Source: Orobanche coerulescens
Lineage: Eukaryota; Streptophyta; Magnoliopsida; Lamiales; Orobanchaceae
Length of the DNA stretch: 64,000 nt
Direction of reading: 5' to 3'
NCBI GenBank assembly: GCA_033398695.1
Contig: CM065814.1
Span: 21,543,501 to 21,607,500, forward strand
Shown here: positions 44,926-56,860 of the stretch, piece by piece
Position numbering within the stretch: position 1 is the stretch's first letter
Layout of the letters: every line of letters begins with the position of its first letter
Translations under genes and position numbers: made by a program
Notes under the pieces: generated by a model
The model's database searches: none
Told to the model about the DNA's origin: nothing
Seen by the model: the letters and a program-made list of their open reading frames with translations, nothing else

Positions 44926-45438
44926 ATCTCCCCCTTTTTGATGATTACAAAACAACACTTCGTCAATGGGATTTACCTGCAAAATATAAATATATGTATA
45001 TGTGTACAGACCAACGTTTTCGACTTTGTCCGTTTCGTTAGTTCTTCTCCCATTTATTTTTCGACTCCTTCTTTCTTTTCTCCTTTTCAATTTTTCATCG
45101 TCTTTTCGACGTCTCCTCATTTTTCTTTTCCTGTCATTTTCGACTTCTCCTTATTTTTGTTCAACTCCTTCGTTTTTCCAATTCTTTTTGTATGCTATCG
45201 ATTTTCTTCGATTTTTCTCCCCCTTTCACGGTTAATCACATTTTCGACTTATTTCTCCATTCTCTATCTCTCCCCCTTTTTGTATTCATCAAAAAGTGGA
45301 TTAAATAACAATTGAAATAAATAATACCAATATAAAATATGCATGATACAATTTATGAATATTTGCATAAAGGGTAAAAACTCCCCCTGAGAATAATATC
45401 TCCCCTAAAATATACTCCCCCTGAGAAAAATTCAAAAA
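44926..45438 (-). other. Non-coding tail of the gag-only copia element with repeated polypurine tracts
   Basis: On the reverse strand CAAAAAGGGGGAGAT abuts the 3' LTR. Further GGGGGAG tracts occur at about 45268-45278, 45382-45388 and 45415-45421, alongside a pyrimidine-biased (forward) segment. Where pol would be expected there is no protease or integrase similarity. Confidence 0.75.
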
Positions 45439-46979
45439 TCAATTTTTGGGGATCCAACCTATAGTTGGTTTTTGTTTCGAGACATAAACAATATTTGAAA
45501 TATTTGTTCCTTTAAGAACCCAAATTTTCTTAATTTTTATCGTCCGGCGAGGGCTTTTGCAATTTGAAACGTGATGCCCGATTTTCAAACACTTTTCGCA
45601 ATGGAGTATTTTAAAGTTAACGGATTCGTTTTTCAAACTTGGTTTGAATCCTAACCCCTCTTTATTTAAAGTATATTTTTGAACACATAACATTTGTTCA
45701 AATTTATCGTTGCCGCACGAGAATTTTCTTGTCAAAGACTTTAGTTCATCTTGAACTTTTAAAAGATCATTCTTCAAAATATTCTCATTTTCAATGCATT
45801 TCGAATGATCGAGTTCGACAAATTTTCCCTTCTCGATAATTTTAGAATTTTCAATTTCCAAAGATTTAATTTTAGACTTGAGGGATTTAATTTCCGATAA
45901 AGCATTTTGGAAATCCGTATGTAACAACTCAAATGCATCAAATAATTCATCACGGGAGGATGTACTTACTTGGCTTTCGACGTCGCTGTCGTCGAACGAA
46001 CTCCGGGCCATGAGAGCGAGATTATTTTGATTGATGAAATATCGTCTTCGTCTTCATCGCTCCAAGTAGCCACGAGAACCTCCTTCTTGGGTTTGGCACG
46101 GCAATGCTTTGCGAAGTGGCCTGGTTTTCCACATTGTCGACAAGAGTTGTCGAACTTCTTCATTTCGCTCGAGATATCCTTCTTCCTCCGGTTTAATAAG
46201 GTGTGGAATTTATTAATATTCTTGGCATAATATGCCGCTTATTCGTCGCTTTCCTCCACTGGGGTTTCTTCTTTCTTTCTCGATATCTTAGCCTTCATGG
46301 CTAATGATCGTTCCTTCGGCTTTGGCTTGACACTTCGTGATTTTAATACAATCTAATAATTGATTAGTGAACCAACAAGGGCACTAAAATCGAGCGTGTT
46401 GAGATCTTTGGATTCCATAATCGTGGTCACGGTGCCGTCCCATTCGCTAGGTAGTGATCGTAAAATTTTTTTAACTTTTTCACTACTAGATAATGGTTTT
46501 CCGAACGAAGCAAGTCCATTAGTGATGACCGAAAATCGGTCGAGCATATTGGTGATGGACTCGTCACCCTTCATCATGAATAACTCGTAGTCATGGAGAA
46601 GCATATTGATCTTTGTCTCCTTGACTTGAGTTGTCCCTTCGTGTGTGATTTCAAGAATTTTTCATATTTCTTTCGCACTTTCACACGATGAGATTCGATT
46701 GACCTCTTCCGGATTTAAGGCACAAAATAAGAGTTGAGTAGCCTTACAATTTAGATGGTCATTTTTCCAATCGGCATCGTCGTATTCTTCAAAAGACTTG
46801 AGCGTACCGTCGGATTTGATAGGAACTTTTGGGCCGAGACAAATAATCTTCCAAATCTCTATATCGTAGGCACGAATAAAGATTGACATCTTTTTCTTCC
46901 ATGTCAAATAATTTGAGCCATCGAAGAATGGTGGTCGGTTGAGAGCAAGGCCTTCGACTGGAGAGAATTGAAACGCCAT
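45439..46979 (-). pseudogene. gag: Copia-type Gag of the gag-only element, several stops
   Basis: The start at 46977-46979 gives MAFQFSPVEGLALNRPPFFD, then YLTWKKKMSIFIRAYDIEIW, the usual start of a UBN2/DUF4219-type capsid. The frame continues through FSVITNGLASFGKPLSSSEK and 'ILRSLPSEWDGTVTTIMESK'. A zinc knuckle CRQCGKPGHFAKHC lies at about 46100-46142. The C-terminal third is a long coiled-coil-like region (SEIKSLKSKIKSLEIENSKI) with a second CX2C (CEKCLKIGHHVSNC). In-frame stops occur near 46662, 46353 and about 46240, and the knuckle is in another frame. It ends at 45439. Confidence 0.85.
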
Positions 46980-47025
46980 TTTTGGATCTTTTCTCCTCGG
47001 ATGTTAAGCCGCGTATTGGAGTACC

Positions 47026-47037
47026 GCTCCGATACCA
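47026..47037 (-). other. Primer binding site of the gag-only copia element
   Basis: The reverse strand reads TGGTATCGGAGC, the tRNA-Met complement with one change, two bases after the 5' LTR end at 47040. Confidence 0.85.
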
Positions 47038-47039
47038 AC

Positions 47040-48079
47040 TGAAGGGTACGGGATCGGATATTGCGCCATTTGCGGAAGCGAAAATAAAAGTGCGGAAAAT
47101 AAATGACGCAAGGATTTATAGAGGTTCGGCTATAAACGAGCCTACGTCCTCTCTTTATCTTTTTCAATAGGTTAAAGATAGCAACCTCTATGCCTCTCTT
47201 CTATCGATCGAGGTATAACCGTTTACAATCACGTCTTCTATCGGTCCGTGATAAACCTCTCGTACTTGTCTTTGTGTCGGTCCAAGTTAAACCGTTTTCC
47301 TTTTCTATCGGACAAGGAATCAACCACTCTAGCTTTCTATGGGTACTAGATAAACCTCACTTAGATAGCAATTGCGATTCTAACAATGCCGGATCCTTGA
47401 TCCTAATAACACCGAATCCAATCGTATCTTTTCTTTTACCACTCGTGTATGTTTTCGTGAACTCTCCCTCAAACACTTATAATTAAGCTCAATATCAACA
47501 ACAAGAATGTGTGTAATAATATCACAAGAATAGACTATTTGCTCAAGGTTGTTGTACTCAAACAATACCATAGGAATGGTATTTATAGGATCCATCATCA
47601 AACTAGCCGTTAGCTGCCAGACTGCTCATTACGTGCGTTATATGCTCTCCATTACGTACGTAAGCCTCATTACGTACGTTAACCATGGCTGGTTACGTAC
47701 GTTAGCATCTTCACAAATCAGTCCAGGGCGTTTCGTCATTTTGGTTACGTACGTTAATATTTCCTTAGTTACGTACGTTAGGCCTTATGTCACTGCTGAC
47801 GTCATATATCCGTTGCATGCTTTTCTGACTTTGACTCCTCCAATGTTCACTTGTTTGAACTGAGTTACCAACGTAATCTTTCATCCATTACGTACGTTAG
47901 CTTCATCATATTACGTACGTTAACATGTTCCTGTTACGTACGTTAGCTTTGTTTTTCTCCAGCATTTTGCACTTCGTTTTCCTTCGATGCTTGCTTCGTC
48001 TCTTCGTTGTTTTGTTTTGCTTATCATCATTAATCATCAAAACACTCTTAATATATGTATGGAACAAAATGTTCCAACA
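47040..48079 (-). repeat. 5' LTR of the gag-only copia element
   Basis: It is 1040 bp, nearly identical to 43887-44925, with a reverse-strand TATA box at 47580-47587. It abuts B1 LTR sequence at 48080. Confidence 0.9.
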
Positions 48080-48782
48080 ATGCTCACTACGGGTTAGATC
48101 TGACGGGGTCTCGGTAGGGGTCCACAGAGACGTGGATCGACGAGCTTGCTTTTAAACACTACGGGTTAGATCCGATGGGGTCTCAGTAGGGGTCCACAGA
48201 GACGTGGATCGACGGTTAATTGTGGTGCATTTTACAAATGTGATTTGATATTGGCATTTCCGGAAATGAGTGTTTTGGAACTATGCTTTTCTTGATTGCA
48301 TGCATTTACTACATGTGTAAGATGTAAGTTGTTCATCTGGTTACTTGTACTGGCGTAATTGCTAACCCCGCTGGGGACCCATTATGGGGAAATTCGTTTT
48401 ATGAATTTCAGGTCAGGTTCATCGAGACGAGCGTGCGCTGGACCAGTACACGGATGATGGTCGTGCGTGATGATTGTGCACGAGTGACGTCTTAGTGTCT
48501 TTTTATCTTTTCATCTTTTGTGGTTTTTGAACTAATAGTTGTACTCGAGTACTTAAGAATTCTTGTTCGTCCGGATTGTATTGTTGCCTATTATGTTTGT
48601 GTTTGATGATGATGTTATGTTGACCGGTTGAACCGGGTGGATTATTCTGTTTTGCGTCTGTATGACAAGGTGTTATTTTGTAGTTTCTGTGAGTCGATGA
48701 GTATGATGCTGTTCAGCCTGGTGGGTCCCATATAGGGATTCACGGCACTGTAATATACCTCGAATATCTTGATGGTGTTACA
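48080..48782 (+). repeat. B1 5' LTR, right part
   Basis: It continues the LTR after the copia insertion. The first 170-200 bp, including the 66 bp tandem repeat pair, are almost the same as the C LTR (22190-22390); beyond about 48270 the two diverge. It includes the stem-loop GCTAACCCCGCTGGGG (48361-48376) and ends GGTGTTACA. Confidence 0.9.
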
Positions 48783-48787
48783 GAAAA

Positions 48788-48799
48788 TGGTATCAGAGC
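48788..48799 (+). other. Primer binding site of B1 (initiator tRNA-Met)
   Basis: TGGTATCAGAGC, an exact tRNA-Met complement, begins five bases after the LTR end. Confidence 0.9.
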
Positions 48800-49020
48800 A
48801 CTAGGTTATGGATACCTAGGCTTGTCGGTTTATTGGGTCTTGTTGTGTTTTGTTTTGCACATCATCGTCACGCTGCCATGATTCCGGTACTACCAGTGTC
48901 CGTAAGTTTTTCCTTCCTCTGTTCCTTATTCCCTTGTATCGCACCTTTGATTCTCGATTTGTGATTGTTCTTTTCTTGTACTTACCATCGTATGGCTTTT
49001 GCTACTTATTTAACATCAGT

Positions 49021-50042
49021 ATGGATGCTGGAAGAGGCCGTGGTCGTGGATGCGGCCGAGGACGTGGGGCAGCCGGTGGGGCGGCCACGTCGCAGTCTTC
49101 GGGAGCCGGCAGTACCGGTGACCGTCATAGCCATGCTTCTTCTCAGGAGCGTGCCGACCTTGGTATTGTGGTCGTTATGCAGCAAATGGTGAACCAAATG
49201 GCGGCGATAGCTCAGGCGGTTCAGAACCCGGATCAGGCCCACGCTAATCGGGGTGGAGCGGATCGTTGGCTCCAAGATGTTATCAAGATGCATCCTCCTC
49301 AGTTTTCGGGAGCTTCAGACCCGATTGGCTGGGAAGGGTGGATCAAGGAGATGTCTAAAGTCTTCACTGCTACCAACTGTCCCGAGGACCGTAAGGTCCC
49401 TATTGCCCAGTACTTTCTCACTGGGGACGCTACGGACTGGTGGGAGGCCGTTGGGCCCAAAGATCATGCTGCTTCGTGGGCTGAGTTTCAAGAATTGATG
49501 GAGATTGAATATTGCCCGTGGTCGGTCAGACAGGCTCGGTTACATGCTTTTTATGATGCTCAACCGCGGGATATCCCCGTATCTCAAGCTATTGCTGATT
49601 TTAACAAGGAGTTGGGTTATGTGAAGACCCAAGTTGTCGAGGAGAGCGACAAAATTTTCCATTTTTCCAGACGGATGAAGTTGTCGATTCGGGACTATAT
49701 GTCGGGGCTCTTCTGTACTACCTTGAAAGATTACCAGAGTAGAGCCCTTTCTTATGATATGTCGGTGACGGCTAGCGAGGCGGCCCGCGAGAGCAAGAAA
49801 CATAAGTCCGCTGGGAACTTTTCGAGCCACAAGGGTGGGGGTCAGCAGAAATCCCAATCTGCTAACTTCCCCGCCGGCGGTGGTCCAGCTCGTTCCACTG
49901 GGTGTCCTCGTGGAACTACTAGTGCTCCTTTCCGTGAAGTGTTTCAATTGTGGTCGTACAGGCCACGTCAGTCGTACTTGTTTGAGCCCTTTACTGACGT
50001 GTAATTAGTGTGGCCAGTCGGGCCACAAGGCTGCTTTCTGTG
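49021..50042 (+). pseudogene. gag: B1 Gag with two zinc knuckles, frameshift and stop
   Basis: The start ATG 49021 gives MDAGRGRGRGCGRGRGAAGG, a Gly/Arg-rich amino end as in A1 and A2. The capsid core is intact (TGDATDWWEAVGPKDHAASW, 'YCPWSVRQARLHAF', 'DYMSGLFCTTLKDYQSRAL'). The 49021 frame runs to 50004, but the knuckles are in the frame that continues into protease: CFNCGRTGHVSRTC from 49940 and [17 protein letters not shown] from 50000. There is thus a small indel near 49900-49935 and a TAG at 50006-50008 where A-family elements have a sense codon. Confidence 0.88.
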
Positions 50043-51145
50043 CTGAGAGGGAGAGAATTCTTGGTGCCCGGGCCTCCACTACAGCGCCTAGGGAACCAAG
50101 CGTGAATCAAGGATCGTTTGATTCTCAGTCCCCACCGAGTGCCAGTCGAGGGAGAGGTCGGGGTCAGACCGCCAGAGGGGGAGCTTCTAGTGTCGGCTCC
50201 GCCCATCCGCGGGTTTATGAGATGCGGAAAGCCGATGACCCAGCAGCTACTGTGGCGACAGGTACCGTTCATATTCTTTCTCATCCTGTCAGTGTGCTTT
50301 TCGATTCCGGTGCTACGCATTCGTTCATATCTTGGGATTGTGTGCGCCGTTTGAGTCTCGACTGTTTGATGCCTTGTGAACCCTTCATCGTTAAGCTTCC
50401 TAGCGGTGATAGGATTGTTGGCGATCAGGAGGTTCGAGACTGTTCTGTGCTTATTTGTGATAGGACTTGGCCCTCTAATCTTATTGTTGTGGGTATCGAG
50501 GGTGAGGATTTGATTCTTGGGGATGATTGGCTCGAACGGCATGGTGCGATCATGAACTACCGCACGAGAATCATCACTATGTTAGCCGAGGACGGCACCG
50601 AGCACTCTTTCGCGGGGCGAAAGAGGGGAAACCAGAAGTTCGTTATTAATGCCTTGAAGGCAATGAGACTTCTGCGAAAGGGGTGTACTGGCTTTTGGTG
50701 CTACGCCTTGAAGGCGGAGAGTGGTGGAGTCGAGCTTTCATCGATTCCAATTCTTAGTGATTTTCCTGATGTATTTCCTGACGAGTTACCGGGATTGCCA
50801 CCGGATCGTGAGGTCGAGTTTGCTATAGAGTTAGAGCCGGGCGCGGCTCCTATTTCAAAGGCGCCGTATCGTATGGCACCATCAGAGATGTCCGAGTTAA
50901 AGAAGCAGTTGAGTGAGCTTCTTGAGTCAGGGTATGTTCGACCGAGCGCCTCGCCATGGGGCGCACCGGTCCTGTTTGTGCGGAAGAAGGATGGTTCACT
51001 ACGTTTGTGTATCGACTATCGCGAACTAAATAAGGTGACCATCAAGAACAAGTATCCTTTGCCGAGAATTGATGACTTGTTCGATCAGTTGCAGGGAGCT
51101 GCGGTATTCTCGAAAATTGATTTGAAATCGGGGTACTATCAGCTC
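50009..51145 (+). pseudogene. B1 protease and N-terminal half of reverse transcriptase, interrupted by A2
   Basis: One open frame covers the linker, protease (FDSGATHSF, Asp codon 50303-50305; [12 protein letters not shown]) and RT up to [11 protein letters not shown]. At 51145 the A2 element begins. The target AGCTC (51141-51145) is duplicated at 60738-60742 and the RT frame resumes there without a shift. Motifs: '[20 protein letters not shown]', [28 protein letters not shown]. No defects are seen within this segment. Confidence 0.9.
51141..51145. repeat. Target site duplication of A2, left copy (AGCTC)
   Basis: AGCTC directly precedes A2 and recurs at 60738-60742. Confidence 0.93.
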
Positions 51146-53494
51146 TGTAACACCCCGAGATATTCGGAATAATTACAGCGCCGTAAACCCTTTAGATAAG
51201 GATTTACAAGGCAAATTTTAAAAGAAGTGTAAAAATAATATAATCGAACAACTGAAGTTCAAATACAGATTTGATTCAACCGATCAAATGAGTTAACTTA
51301 TACAACCATATCGAATTGACCATATTAAAACAGACGTACTCGAGTACTAAACGAACCAAGAAGACAAATCACAATAACAATAACATCAATCACATCACTG
51401 AGCCATTCCATCGTCCTGTCGGTACTGTGGTTGCCTCCCCGCTCCTCGGCTACCTGAACATCAAAACAATGTCCACCCCCGAAGGGGTTAGCAAAACAAT
51501 GCTAGTACAAGTATCGTCAAACAATAAATCATCAATGCATCATAAAGCATGCAAAACGGACTTCCGCCACCGGAATCCAACGATGCGAATCCTCACGATT
51601 CCATCAACACAATACAAGGTAATCCAGCGATCCAGCGCCCTCAGCATAGATCCCCATGATGATCCTGTCGGACCAACGCATGGTGGAAAACCCGTCCAGC
51701 GATCCAGCGCCCTCAGCATAGATCCCCATGATGATCCCGTCGGACCAACGCATGGTGGACATTCGATCCAGCGCCCTCAGCATAGATCCTCATGACCCAC
51801 TCGGATCATTTGTACCATAATCAATCAATTATGCATACACATATGCATTTTAATATGTTCATCAATACGAACAAACAACAACGAATATCACGGGAATTTT
51901 CAGAAATACATCTCATATTCAACAATATGAACAAAACCACAAGCATGATAAATCAAACTCGACATATGATACTTGCCTCGAAAATGGCAAGGACGAAACA
52001 CTTCAATGATCTCGACACACCCGAAGGCCGCCTCCTTCGATCAACGTAAAAAGCTCGAACCTTAACAAAAGGAACGATATACAAATCATCTCAAGTCGAA
52101 CGATGGCCTAACAATTCGGTCTACGGCCGAAAAGCTCAAAATAAAAAATCTGCCTGGACTGCTTAGCGTGCGCTACGTACTCTACGTAACGTGCGCTAAG
52201 CCGGCCTGTTAGCGTACGCTATCGTGTAAGACTAGCGTGCGCTAGCTACAAACTGACAGTTCGAATCGGCTGATACATAACGTACGCTACGTACGTTCTG
52301 TGCGTTAACTGAACCCCGATAGCGCACGTTAACTCACATATGTTAGCGTGCGCTACCCTTGCATGGCAGAACACTGCTAACGGAAAAACTGGGTCGAAAG
52401 GTGGTGAATTCATGAATTCTATAACGATACAACAAGTCATCCTAAAGCATGTCATGCTAATAAAGTTTTGTGGAAGTTCCATGATCATGAGGTACAAATA
52501 TACGGATAATCAACTCAACATCATAATCTTATCTTCGATCTTCAAGAAATATTCTAAGTTCCGATTATTCCAAGTCTCAAAACATATGATTCCTTACGTA
52601 AAACATACGAACTAGGTAATCTCCGATTACTGATCATAAATCGATTTGAAAACGCTTAGGAGTCCATACTACTAAGATGGTTCAAAGGTTCATACGATGA
52701 ATAAGTGCCGAAACGTCGAAAATATCCTTCTAACATGTGATGACCGATCATAAACGAAATAACTGGCTATCTAAACATGATCAGACGTTCTTAAGAACAT
52801 TACTAACGTTGGTGAAGAATCACCTACCTCAAGTAGTGAAGAACACGGAGGAAATCGAAGAAATCCAACAACGAAGGCTTGAACACCAATCTCCAATGAT
52901 ATACGATCTTCAATCACGAACTAGGGTGTTGATATGAAGTGTTTAGGATGCAGGAAGTTATGTTCTAAGTGTAAGAATTCGGGTAATGGGAGAAGAAAGA
53001 ACTGAAATCACGAATAGGATGCTGTCCTATTTATAATAAATGGCTATTAGCGCGCGCTAGACCCTGTTCGTAGCGTGCGCTAACGGCTCACTGACTAATT
53101 TGTACTCAGCACTTAGCGTGCGCTACGCATGTACCTGTAGCGTGCACTAAGGCGTTGACTCGGCTTTTCCCGAAAGCCGTCCAGGTACATCCCGACACGA
53201 TCCGACAGGGGTCCCCCGGCCAGATCTCACCTACCGCACGTCTCAATCAAATTGACCACGCATAGCGTGCGCTAAAGACCCTCAGTAGCGTGCGCTATGA
53301 ATCCACGTTAGCGCACGCTAAACATATCCGGTAGCGTGCGCTATATGCGCAGATTTACGATCTTTAAATCACAACCACGAAATTAAACGCTCGACAACAT
53401 CGGATTTTGAAATACGGAAAATAATACTCAGATCAAGTACAATCATTACAATATCACAAGTTCCAATTACATAACAGAAATCTCGGGTATTACA
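51146..53494 (-). repeat. 3' LTR of A2
   Basis: 2349 bp. Reverse-strand TATA box at 53028-53035, upstream (reverse) TAGCGCACGCTA cluster at 53045-53345, downstream cluster at 52160-52360, stem-loop 51471-51492 and the 'gatccccatgatgatcc..gtcgg' repeats at 51640-51795. Confidence 0.93.
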
Positions 53495-53505
53495 TCCTTC
53501 CTCCC
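53495..53505 (-). other. Polypurine tract of A2
   Basis: On the reverse strand GGGAGGAAGGA abuts the 3' LTR; the conserved hairpin lies just before it at 53513-53531. Confidence 0.85.
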
Positions 53506-53529
53506 TAAAAAGAAGTTTCGTCCCGAAAC

Positions 53530-54884
53530 TTAAGATGAAAACAACTCCGGATATCTAGTCTTCATACTGTCCTCCGTTTCCCAAGTGGCCTCTTCGACTC
53601 CATGTCGTGACCATTGTACTTTAACCAAGTGTATTGGTTTATTCCTCAATTGTTTGATCCGGCTTTCAAGTATCTTGATTGGTCTTTCTTCGAAGGTGCC
53701 ATCATTAGCTATTTCGATCTCGTCGAAATCAATGGCGTATTTGAGGTCGGTACATACTTCCGCAATTGGGATACGTGAAACACATTGTGAACGTGACTCA
53801 GCGATGGCGGTAAGGCCAACCTGTATGCTAAATCTCCCACTCTCTCGAGGATCTCGAATGGTCCGATATATCTCGGACTAAGCTTGCCTCTCCTCCCGAA
53901 ACGGAAAATCCCTCGTGTAGGAGACACCTTCAACAGTACATGGTCCCCAGCGTCGAACTCTAGAGGGCGACGACGTACATCTGCATAAGACTTCTGTCGA
54001 CTCTGGGCAGTCAACAGTCTCTCTCGAATCAAAGCTATCTTCTCTTGAGTCTGAATAATCAATTCTGGTTCCGTCCCGATCAAATCCGAAGAATCATCCC
54101 AACATAGGGGTGATCGGCATCTTCTCCCGTACAAAGCTTCAAATGGTGCCATCTTAATTGAAGCATGCCAACTATTATTGTAGGTGAATTCAACTAATGG
54201 CAAATGATCTTCCCAATTAGTTGACCAATCCAAAGCACAAGCTCTAAGCATGTCTTCTACAGTTTGAATAGTCCTTTCGGACTGACCGTCCGTTTGGGGA
54301 TGATAAGCTGTGCTAAAGTTGAGCTCAGTCCCAGGCCACAGCAATCGCTTTCCGAAATGTGACACGAAGCGACCATCTCGATCCGAAATAATGGTCCTCG
54401 GCGTCCCATGTAATCTGACTATCTCTATAATAAATATTCGTGCCAATCTCTCGGGTCCCCATGTATCTTTAATTCCCAAGAAATGAGCCGACTTGGTTAG
54501 TCGATCAACTATAACCCAAATCATGTTCATTCCCGTTCTAGTCCTCGGCATACTAGTGATGAAATCCATCGAGATATCCTCCCATTTCCACTCAGGGATC
54601 GGAAGCGGTTTTAACATTCCGGCAGGTCCTTGATGTTCAATCTTAACCTGCTGACAAGTCAAACACTTCGAAACGTACTCCGCTACGTCCTTCTTCATAT
54701 TCCCCCACCAGAAGTTTTGCTTTAAATCCTTATACATCTTACTACTGCCTGGGTGAATAGAATAGGGCGTGCTATGAGCTTCCTTCAAAATTATCCGTCT
54801 CAAATCATCATCATCGGGAACGCACAGTCGACTCTGAAATCTCAGAACTCCATCTTCTTGTATCACGAATCCTGGGGCTTTTCC
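53530..54884 (-). pseudogene. A2 integrase with chromodomain
   Basis: After a TAA at 54882-54884 (a Lys codon is expected) the frame of RT continues: '[20 protein letters not shown]', [37 protein letters not shown] (zinc site), Asp in [12 protein letters not shown], Asp in [12 protein letters not shown], Glu in [29 protein letters not shown]. The frame is lost near 53740; the chromodomain ([31 protein letters not shown]) follows in another frame to a TAA at 53530-53532. Two defects in all. Confidence 0.92.
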
Positions 54885-56860
54885 TTATTTTACTTCGTCA
54901 CACAATCGAAGGATCAGAGAATCGTTCAATTGTTTAGACTTGATCTCCTCGACTAGTGATGAAGTCAGTTCCATCACATAAAGTTGCCCTTGGATTCCTG
55001 GTGCCCATACTTCAATCCCCTCGCGGATCAGTTCTCGTTGAATACTGGTTTGGGACGTAAGTGCTTCCAACACTCGAATAGAAACAGGTTTACGGCTCAA
55101 AGCATCAGCTACTACGTTTGCTTTCCCCGGATGATAGAGAATCTCCAAGTCGTAATCCTTGATCAATTCCAGCCACCTTCTTTGCCTCATGTTTAATTCT
55201 TTCTGACTGAAGATGTATTTGAGGCTCTTATGATCTGTAAAGATCTGACAATGAGTGCCGTACAAATAATGTCGCCAAATTTTCAAGGCAAAGAACACAG
55301 CTGCTAGCTCCAGATCATGAGTCGGGTAATTAATCTCGTACGGTTTCAATTGCCGAGAGGCATAAGCAATCACTTTATCCTTCTGCATCAACACACAACC
55401 CAAACCCTGATTCGAAGCGTCGCTGTATACCATGAATCCATCAGTTCCCTCTGGCAGCGCTAATATAGGTGCTGTCGTCAGTCTCCTCTTAAGTTCGTCA
55501 AAACCAGCCTGGCACTTCTCATTCCACATGAATTTTTGAGTTTTCTGTAACAGCTGGGTGAGCGGACGAGCAATTTTGGAAAATCCTTCTACAAAGCGGC
55601 GATAATATCCAGCAAGTCCTAAGAAGCTTCGGACCTCTTTCACGTTTTTAGGAGCTTCCCAATCCAAGATTGCTTCGACTTTCTTCGGGTCCACCTGAAC
55701 TCCGTCGGCTGATATCACATGCCCAAGGAAAGTTACTTCCTTAAGCCAGAACTCGCATTTTGAAAATTTTGCATACAGCTGTTCCTTCCTCAAGGTGCTT
55801 AAAACCACACGTAAATGTTCAGCATGTTCCTCTGCGTCCCTCGAATATATCAGGATGTCGTCAATGAAGACGACCACAAATTTATCCAAGTATTCCAAGA
55901 ATACCCGATTCATCAATTGCATGAATACCGTAGGAGCATTGGTAAGTCCAAATGGCATTACTACAAATTCATAATGCCCGTACCGGGATCTGAAAGCAGA
56001 TTTCGGTATATCCGATTCCTTAATTCTCAACTGGTAGTATCCTGATCGCATGTCAATCTTCGAGAATACCCTTGCCCCTTGCAGTTGATCAAACAAGTCA
56101 TCGATCCGAGGTATAGGATACTTGTTCTTGATTGTCATCTTATTGAGTTCCCTGTAATCAATACACAGTCGGAGGGATCCGTCTTTCTTTCGGACAAAAA
56201 GAACGGGCGCTCTCCAAGGAGAAACACTAGGTTGGATATAGCCCCTCTGTAATAATTCTTCCAGTTGCTTCTTAAGTTCATACATCTCGGTTGGCGCCAT
56301 GCGGTATGGTGCTCTGGAAATAGGAGCTGCTCCAGGCTCTAATTCGATAGTGAATTCCACTCCCCTCTGCGGAGGTAACCCAGGTAGTTCGTCGGGAAAT
56401 ACATCTGAGAACTCATTCACAACTGAAATGGACGAGAGCTCTACTCCTTCCTCTTTCCTCATGGCATAGCACCAAAGTCCGTGACATCCCTGCTTCAGTA
56501 ATTTCACGGCTTTCATCGCTTTGATCAATTTTCCCGAGCTTCCTGGTCTCCATCCTCGGAATAAGTGTTCAGATCCGTCATCAGCAATGATGGAAATGAC
56601 TCTCTCTCGGTAATTCAGAACAGCTCCATAACGGTTGAGCCAATCATCTCCGAGAATTAAATCGTCACCGCGGATGTCAACTACAATAAGATTCGATGGC
56701 CAATCTCTTCCTTCTATAGATACTGGGAAATCCCTAGCTTCTAGGGTTCCCACAATTTTCTCTCCGCTCGGTAATCCCACAACATAAGGTTCACAGTTAT
56801 ACAAGCACGAGATTTCAAACGATTAATACAGTTCAAAGATATAAAAGAATGCGTGGCTCC
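54885..56860 (-). pseudogene. A2 protease tail, reverse transcriptase and RNase H
   Basis: The frame is open from 56804 to 54885: protease tail [19 protein letters not shown] with [28 protein letters not shown] and [10 protein letters not shown] (codons at 55857-55868); RNase H with [24 protein letters not shown] and [11 protein letters not shown]; then the tether to integrase. All RT and RNase H catalytic residues are present. A one-base deletion near 56820 separates it from the protease active site, so a full polyprotein is not made. Confidence 0.92.

Larger units (their letters stand above)
43887..48079 (-). mobile_element. Gag-only copia-type LTR element (TR-GAG-like), reverse orientation
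   Basis: A 4193 bp element with LTRs of about 1040 bp (43887-44925 and 47040-48079; termini TGTTGG...CTTCA on the reverse strand). It has a tRNA-Met primer site at 47026-47037, a decayed gag (45439-46979) and a typical copia polypurine tract (44926-44940). There is no protease, integrase or RT. This organisation, terminal repeats with gag only, is known as TR-GAG in plants. The flanks do not show a clean 5 bp duplication ('tatac' left, 'atgct' right), probably because of mutation. Confidence 0.87.

Noticed and set aside
44833..45315. 160-codon Phe/Ser-rich open frame on the forward strand
   Set aside because: It lies antisense to the tail of the gag-only element and results from a pyrimidine-biased strand; low-complexity composition and no recognised domain.
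43882..48084. A clean target duplication for the gag-only copia element
   Set aside because: The flanks read 'tatac' and 'atgct'; only a degenerate overlap (ATAC/ATGC) can be proposed, so no duplication is annotated.
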